A stretch of 12,262 nt of DNA from Jimgerdemannia flammicorona (taxonomy: Eukaryota > Mucoromycota > Endogonomycetes > Endogonales > Endogonaceae), in NCBI GenBank assembly GCA_003990745.1, contig RBNI01005683.1, positions 1 to 12,262 of the forward strand, read 5' to 3'. Both the position numbers and the translations under genes were made by a program. Position 1 is the first letter of the stretch. The number at the start of each line of letters is the position of its first letter. The notes under the pieces were generated by a model. The model worked only from the letters and a program-made list of their open reading frames with translations. It made no database searches and was not told where the DNA came from. Shown here in pieces: positions 7,713-12,262 of the stretch.

Positions 7713-10384
7713 ATGTCAGATATATCCACAACACAATATACATATATGCATATACAATACACATACATGCATACATATGCATATGCAAATATGCAAACAC
7801 ATATATTGACAGATCAGTCTTCAACAGTTCACAGTACTAATGATACTTCAAGTCAAACATCCCTGATAGTTCTACATCTTCCACACAATCCTTGCTCCAA
7901 AATCTGGCAATATTGTGCTAAGATAGAAGATGATGTTATTTGTAATTATTGCAGGTAAAAAATTAAGACACACTTATTGACACTTTTTGTTTTGACACAT
8001 ATATGATATTGTTTCATCTATCTCCATAAACTGCACCAGCCAGAAGTTTAAAATGCTTAGTGATATGACTTCGAATATGAATCAACATATAAAAGACAAA
8101 TACTCTGACAAAATTAAAAAGAACACAGAGACAAATAAAATTGACATCCAAGCTGTGGTGGGTATATTTATCCAATTGTCTGACCATTTCTATATCAACA
8201 ATACCATTTAATCAAAAATATTTAGTCATACTCTTTAGTAGAATTTCGAAATCGGCTCATTCACTGGATTGTGTACACAGATCAGCTATTCACAACTATT
8301 GAGAGTGATCAATTGCATAGTATCTTTGGCCTCCTCAAGTATGATTTATATTTGCCAAGTGCTGATACTATTCACAAAGATATCCTGGAGGCCTATAGGA
8401 AGGAGCACAATAATCTCTGCCAGATACTTCAGGTAAAATAAGGGCAGCACCATGACCTTTGCAAGCTGAATTATATAAAAGAGCTCACCAATTTAACCTC
8501 ACATTTAATAAGCAGAATTCAGCAGACAAAATTTCATTTACAATCGACACATAGATATCTCTCAATGCAATTTCGTTTCTGGGCATTACTGGTCATTAGA
8601 TTGACCTCGATTGGTAGCTTAAATCTCTCACCCTTGACTTTGTCAAACTTGCTGGCTCTCATTCTGGAGACAACATTGCAGATACTTTTATTAGTTATAT
8701 CTGGGAGCTTGGGATCACAACTAAGGTAAAAAAGAGAGGCTTGCCATCAGGTTAGTATTTTGAGGGAGGTCTTAAAACAAATCAGATTTTATTGGTTATT
8801 TATTTTCACATAAATTTATCAACCGAATATTTCAAGTATAGATTTTGGCCATTACGATGGACAATGTTACAAATAACTCAACATTTTTCCAAGTTTTAGT
8901 AGCCAGTCTCAAATAGGAAAATATGATCTTTGGTACAGAAAGCTGCTATATGCGATACTAGACCCATATACTGAACCTTGCTGTTTAGGACTATCTTACA
9001 TACGTAGACAAAACATTCAAGAGAGGAGGGGCCCTGAGTATAATTTCCAAGCTGTGCAAACTGGTTGTGTCAGTCCAATCATCCTCACAATGATAAGACA
9101 AATTCACTGCACAGTATAGGGCAATCAGTTTAGTCCCAAAAGAGCTTATATTGGATGTCTGTATATATTAAAACTCAACATTTGTAATGATCCAGCATGC
9201 ACTGGAGTTTGCTGTAGTATGTATCCTTTTTTTCTTTAGTCAGCTGAAGTAACTTATTTTAGATGATTGAAGATTTATTTTTAAAAAAAAACAAAAAATA
9301 AAAAAAGTCAATAGATTCAATAGTGGCTGCCAATAAGGAAATATGGGCCAAGGCTCTAGGTGAAAGCAAGTGGAATATACTTAGGAATGTTGTCAGAGTT
9401 TTGGAAGTAAGTAGTAATTGCTCTGGCTCCATACTCATTTTGTCTACCTCTGCACAATACAATACCTCACCACATATAACTGCCAGTGTTTTGATGATTG
9501 TACAAAGGATATAGTTAAACAAACAACCCTGACAATAAGCTTGGCAATATCAGTATACAATCTTCTGATTGACTGGTTAGAGGACAAGCTTGAGGACAGG
9601 CTGGAGGGTTGTAGTGATTTATGGTTGAGCCCAGATCAGAGAGATGCCATGGAGGTTGCTCTAAGTAAGCTCAGAAAATACTACTCTCAAACAGATATCA
9701 CTGTATACTCAATCAGCAGATATATCAATATCAGTGTATGGCCATTGCCCCTTTCAAAACAGAGAAACCCCCATAAAAACTCACTCTTTCTTTTCTTTGA
9801 ACAGTGCTGAACCTATGCTTAAAGCTACAATATCATAAAGATCAGGGCTGAGAGTAGTACTTTATTGAGAGAACTAAGCAGGCCATAATCAAAGTATACC
9901 AGAAAAACTACACACTGCCATAAGGTTCTGGCCAAAGTCCAGACAAATATGCCAAGGGATCCCTCCTATCCCACATTTACTTCAGCAGAAAGAGAAAGAG
10001 GGAGCCACCAGTGGAAGAGCTGCCATCAATAGATGAACTTACCATTTATCTTGTCAGTGACTGTATGATCCTGCTAGAGGGTGTGGAGATGCTCAACTGG
10101 TGGAAGGTGGGTTGTCAGATAGGCATTGGGCCAATTTAATCCACCAATCTAATCACTGCTCTACCCACTACTCTATCCACCAGAGCATGTAGCTGTGTCA
10201 AACAGACTTCCCCAGCCTGTATGGTATGGCTTGGGACTATCTGGCAATTCCTGCCTCTAGCACTCCCATCAAGTGGGTGTTCTCAGATAGGGTAGACCTC
10301 ATTGCTCCAAAGAGGTGTGCACTGAACACTGAGATGATCCAGGTATATATGTGTCTGAAGTCTTGGTGGAGCTCAGGCTGCTAA
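7713..10384 (+). pseudogene. hAT-superfamily transposase relic, nearly full length (copy A)
   Basis: hAT transposases move elements by a cut-and-paste DDE reaction in the nucleus. The motifs appear in order. A BED-type zinc finger spans an intron (SKIWQYCAKIEDDVICNYC at 7890-7950, then MNQHIKDKYSDKI after about 8042). 8244-8432 is fully open, with NRLIHWIVYTDQLFTTIES. 8516-8726 carries ISFTIDT with the first Asp, LDFVKLAGSHSGDNIADT and IWELGITTK. 8842 on gives ILAITMDNVTNN with the second Asp, then HILNLAV. The DV-RWNST block (about 9155-9180), VAANKEIWAKAL (9324), YNLLIDWLED (about 9560), DELTIYL and MLNWWK (to about 10108) follow. 10205-10384 holds MAWDYLAIPAS, WVFSDR and MCLKSWW, ending TAA 10382-10384. 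Family PSER-VFS reads PIKWVFS, so the conserved Glu is Lys (GAG to AAG). At least nine in-frame stops occur, often at Trp (TAG 8552-8554) or Gln codons. Family introns with GTAAAA donors are still visible. Confidence 0.92.
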
Positions 10385-10540
10385 AATTCAGCAGGTCCTG
10401 GGGGTTTGTGGATAAGTTGGTTGGTCTTGTAAAATATTTAATATCTTTCAAAATAATAAAAAGGTAAAAAAATCCTAAGAACTTGGCCCAGAGTTTGTGG
10501 TCCAAGTGGGGCTGTGGTTGGTGGGGTTGGCAGTGGTGGT
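10385..10540 (+). other. 3' flank of hAT copy A
   Basis: No gene is visible. An AT-rich patch (tcttgtaaaatatttaatatctttcaaaa begins near 10425) is followed by G-rich sequence that merges into the tandem array. This is where the element's right end would be expected, but no inverted repeat with the left side was found. Confidence 0.4.
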
Positions 10541-11032
10541 GGAGAGAGTGTACAGTGTTTGCAGCCCTCTACCAGCAGTAAGGGACAGCTCCAAGCTGTC
10601 AGTGCCTGGGTTGGTGGGCAGGTCAGTGGGTGGGCACAGGATCAGTAGAGGGAGTATGCAAAATTTATAACCCTTCGCTGGCAGTAAGGAGCAGCCCCAA
10701 GCCACAAGTGTCTCAGTCAGGGGGGTTGGCAGAGGGGGGGTGGTGGAGGGGGGGGTAGGTGGAGGGAGTATGCAAAATTTGTGGCCCTCCGCCAGCAGCA
10801 AGGGGTAGCCCCAAGCTGTCAGTACCCAGGCCAGTGGGCAGGGTTGGTTAGTGGAGTTGGTGGGCATGGAGTTGGTAGAGGGAGCATGCAAAATTTGCAG
10901 CCCTCTGCCAGTAGCAAGGGGCAGCCCCAAGCTACAAGTGTCCAGGATGAGTGAGACAGGCAGAGGGAGTATGTAAAATTTGTGGCCCTCTGCTAGCGGT
11001 ATAGGGGCAGCCCCAAGCTGCCAAGGAGTCCA
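10541..11032 (+). repeat. GC-rich tandem array, 5 units of about 85-116 bp
   Basis: Five copies of a core of about 65 bp begin near 10541, 10648, 10762, 10878 and 10963. The core contains gagggagtatgcaaaattt, then ggccctc-gccagcag-aagg, ggcagccccaagct and a variable end. The cores are separated by G/T-rich linkers of variable length, including poly-G runs at 10730-10755. The C-rich complement produces a long but Pro/Leu/Thr-rich open frame (minus, 10475-10930) that looks like a repeat artefact and not a protein. Confidence 0.85.
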
Positions 11033-11037
11033 GAGCA

Positions 11038-11137
11038 GAGGGTACTTCTGGCAGTTAGAGGGTGCTTCTGGTGGTCAGAGGGTGCTTCTGACAGTCAGAG
11101 GGCATTTCTAATGGTCAGAGGGTACTTCTGGTGGTCG
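11038..11137 (+). repeat. 20-bp tandem repeat, 5 units
   Basis: Five direct units of exactly 20 bp start at 11038, 11058, 11078, 11098 and 11118, with consensus gagggtgcttctggtggtca. They immediately follow the larger array. Low divergence suggests that this array is younger than the 33-bp array at 6470. Confidence 0.9.
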
Positions 11138-11305
11138 AAGTCTATCACAGATTCGGGCCCTATCACTGGTTCAGGTCCTGCAGGCACCCTGGCCCTATGC
11201 CGCAGCACCACACCAGTGGTACTGCAGAGTAGGGCCAAGGGGCTGGTAGGGCCCTGCATAATGGCTAAGCTAGTACTACAGAAGAGGTGCCCAGCCCAAC
11301 CCCCT
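11138..11305. other. GC-rich stretch between arrays, no gene called
   Basis: An open plus frame of 66 codons (11111-11311) covers this part, but it starts inside the 20-bp array and has no recognisable motif. CpG is present (ttcggg, tgccgc), unlike the transposon core. Confidence 0.35.
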
Positions 11306-11403
11306 ACATAAGACTGCCCAACCCATACAAAATAACTGCCTAACCCTTATGAAAGACTGCCTATCTCTCGTGAAAGATTGTCTAACCCTTATAAAAACTG
11401 TTC
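11306..11403 (+). repeat. 21-22-bp tandem repeat, about 4.5 units
   Basis: Units of ttatgaaagactgcctaaccc type end at about 11324, 11346, 11367 and 11388, followed by a partial copy. The common words are a-gactgcc-aaccc. The array abuts the 3' end of the unrecognised minus-strand gene relic. Confidence 0.75.
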
Positions 11404-11409
11404 TACTCA

Positions 11410-12168
11410 CTAGTCCCAGGCCTTGATGAGCCTATCATCTGTTGTGAGTATGACAACTATTGTGTCCAAGCTCTCCTTGAAGGCGATGGTACTGTAGTAG
11501 TCATGTGGTTAGAAGAGGATAGTCATGTTGGCTACAAATGGGATCCCAAAACCATAGGTGAGGTTATACCAGACTCCTCTACTATTCTCTCAGGTTGGGC
11601 CCTTCCTTTCTAGGATATAAAACATTACTGGGGTGACATTGTTATCTGTGTGTGTGGGCAGAGAAATATTGTGCCTGATGTATCCTAATGTGATATGAGT
11701 ATACAGTTAGATGAACCCTTAGCTCAGAACCTCATACTACTAGGCTGTACTGATGGATACCTGCTCTTAGTTTAGCCCCAGGAGCCCTAGCTTAGAAACC
11801 TGCCAAAATGGATGGTAACCAGTTAGTCCTTTTTGCATGCAGGGGAGCAGAAACCCCCTAGGCTGCAGAAACCCCCTGGGCTGTAGCACCCCAAAAAAGC
11901 AGAACTCCTCACCTTATACAACATGCTAAATTGCACCAAGAATGTATGTATAGCCATACTAAGATCATCACTAAGCTGGTCTGCCATATGCTCTATCAAT
12001 CTGCTCAAAGAACCCCAGATCATAGCCACTATTACCACACAGGCTGTATTATGCTCACATGTAGTTTGCTCTTCAACGGTACTTCTAAAGTTCTGGTAGG
12101 GGTACAGAATCTTGTGTATTCCTGGAATTGTATCAAAAAAGAGTATGTCAGCAAAGAGTGTGATTTAT
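11410..12168 (-). pseudogene. Unrecognised spliced gene, broken, 5' end outside the window
   Basis: Two exons can be joined with matching phase. Exon 11913-12168 encodes about 80 residues almost without stops, including LFADILFFDTIPG, YPYQNFRSTVEEQ, CVVIVAMIWGSL and MADQLSDDLSMAIHTFL. It ends at a consensus AAG|GTGAGG donor (GT 11912-11911). A 113-bp intron ends TTTTGGCAG (AG 11801-11800). Exon 11410-11799 continues in phase 0 with SKLGLLGLN, LYTHITLGYIRHNI, NVTPVMFYILERKG, GVWYNLTYGFGIPF, FKESLDTIVVILTTDD and RLIKAWD. Seven internal stops occur, first TAA 11767-11769, then TAG TAG 11737-11742. A 60-bp intron lies upstream at 12169-12228, and a TAA falls just after its acceptor. The hydrophobic stretch VVIVAMIWGSL is too short for a safe membrane call. 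I do not recognise the family; it could be a host gene or an accessory transposon gene. Confidence 0.55.
11847..11882 (+). repeat. 18-bp direct duplication inside an intron
   Basis: Two adjacent copies, gcagaaaccccctaggct (11847-11864) and gcagaaaccccctgggct (11865-11882), differ at one base. They lie inside the 113-bp intron of the unrecognised gene and may explain why that intron is longer than its 60-bp neighbour. Confidence 0.85.
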
Positions 12169-12227
12169 CTGGGGAGGAGAAAAAAAAAGGGAGACAAGTG
12201 CGGGGGATTTCAGAACTCCAGAACTTA

Positions 12228-12228
<1 letters not shown>
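12169..12228 (-). other. 60-bp spliceosomal intron
   Basis: On the minus strand this stretch starts GTAAGT (12228-12223) and ends with a long pyrimidine tract (TTTTTTTTTCTCCTCCCCAG) at 12169. Both borders match consensus strongly. It supports minus-strand transcription of the gene at 11410-12168 and implies a further upstream exon at or beyond 12229. Confidence 0.65.

Positions 12229-12230
<2 letters not shown>

Positions 12231-12262
<32 letters not shown>
12231..12262. repeat. Homopolymer T(32) at the window edge
   Basis: The last 32 bases are all T. This may be a contig end in a homopolymer. It could also be the poly(A) tail of a minus-strand retroelement beyond the window. Nothing after it is available to decide. 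Confidence 0.9.

Noticed and set aside
9259..9522. Open frames on both strands around 9259-9522
   Set aside because: They overlap the plus-strand hAT reading (VAANKEIWAKAL), which explains the sequence better than the minus frame.
10475..10930. Minus-strand 151-codon open frame
   Set aside because: It lies wholly on the GC-rich tandem array and gives Pro/Leu/Thr-rich repeated peptides; the openness follows from repeat composition.
11111..11311. Plus-strand 66-codon open frame
   Set aside because: It begins inside the 20-bp array and has no motif or codon support.
188..12168. Reassigned stop codons (for example TAA/TAG as Gln) in place of pseudogenes
   Set aside because: All three stop codons occur inside homologous regions, and they replace Trp and probably Arg as well as Gln. 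Frameshifts and lost catalytic residues are also present, which a code change would not explain.
12171..12200. Plus-strand polypurine tract of an LTR retrotransposon
   Set aside because: On the minus strand it is the pyrimidine tract of a well-formed 60-bp intron that joins a coding frame, and no integrase, RT or LTR pair is visible in the window.

Overview
The window looks like an accessory, transposon-rich stretch of a fungal nuclear genome. The grounds are short GT-AG introns of about 60-190 bp, a Crinkler (CRN) N-terminal domain, a CHAT-type domain, and fungal-style hAT and PIF/Harbinger transposases. I see no bacterial operon structure, tRNA, rRNA or CRISPR array. The phylum cannot be fixed from this sequence. 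The CRN plus CHAT content would suit Mucoromycota/Glomeromycotina, while the C-to-T/G-to-A decay often fits the CpA context of RIP-like mutation in other fungi. No gene here is clearly intact: every recognisable one carries in-frame stops, and some carry frameshifts.

Layout. (1) 188-3681, minus strand, has many CpG dinucleotides and holds two gene relics head to tail. A CHAT-domain pseudogene (2761-3681) is followed about 200 bp downstream by a Crinkler-family pseudogene (188-2556). The latter can be traced through eight putative exons with mostly intact, mostly phase-1 introns, and contains a duplicated domain of about 85 residues. (2) 3886-5367, plus strand: a 14-bp minisatellite leads directly into a strongly AT-rich, almost CpG-free PIF/Harbinger transposase relic with an acidic tail. 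(3) 5368-6420: AT-rich, with short inverted repeats, and a minus-strand frame that I cannot identify. (4) 6470-6800: a 33-bp tandem array and a CCTGAA-rich tract. (5) 6866-7352, minus strand: the C-terminal third of a hAT transposase. (6) 7523-7704: a second 14-bp minisatellite, leading into a nearly full-length hAT transposase relic (7713-10384, plus). (7) 10541-11403: three different G- or C-rich tandem arrays. (8) 11410-12168, minus strand: a broken gene of at least two exons that I do not recognise. (9) 12231-12262: 32 T's at the window edge.

How it fits together. CRN proteins are modular effector-type proteins with a ubiquitin-like header, and CHAT domains are caspase/separase-like peptidase domains. 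Both occur in expanded, fast-turning-over families, and here both are dead copies beside class II transposons. The shared mark of the window is one kind of decay: nearly all premature stops can be explained by C-to-T or G-to-A changes at Gln, Arg or Trp codons. Catalytic positions are also lost, namely the CHAT Cys, the first PIF Asp and the plus-strand hAT Glu. This is best read as a graveyard shaped by cytosine deamination, not as a working system.
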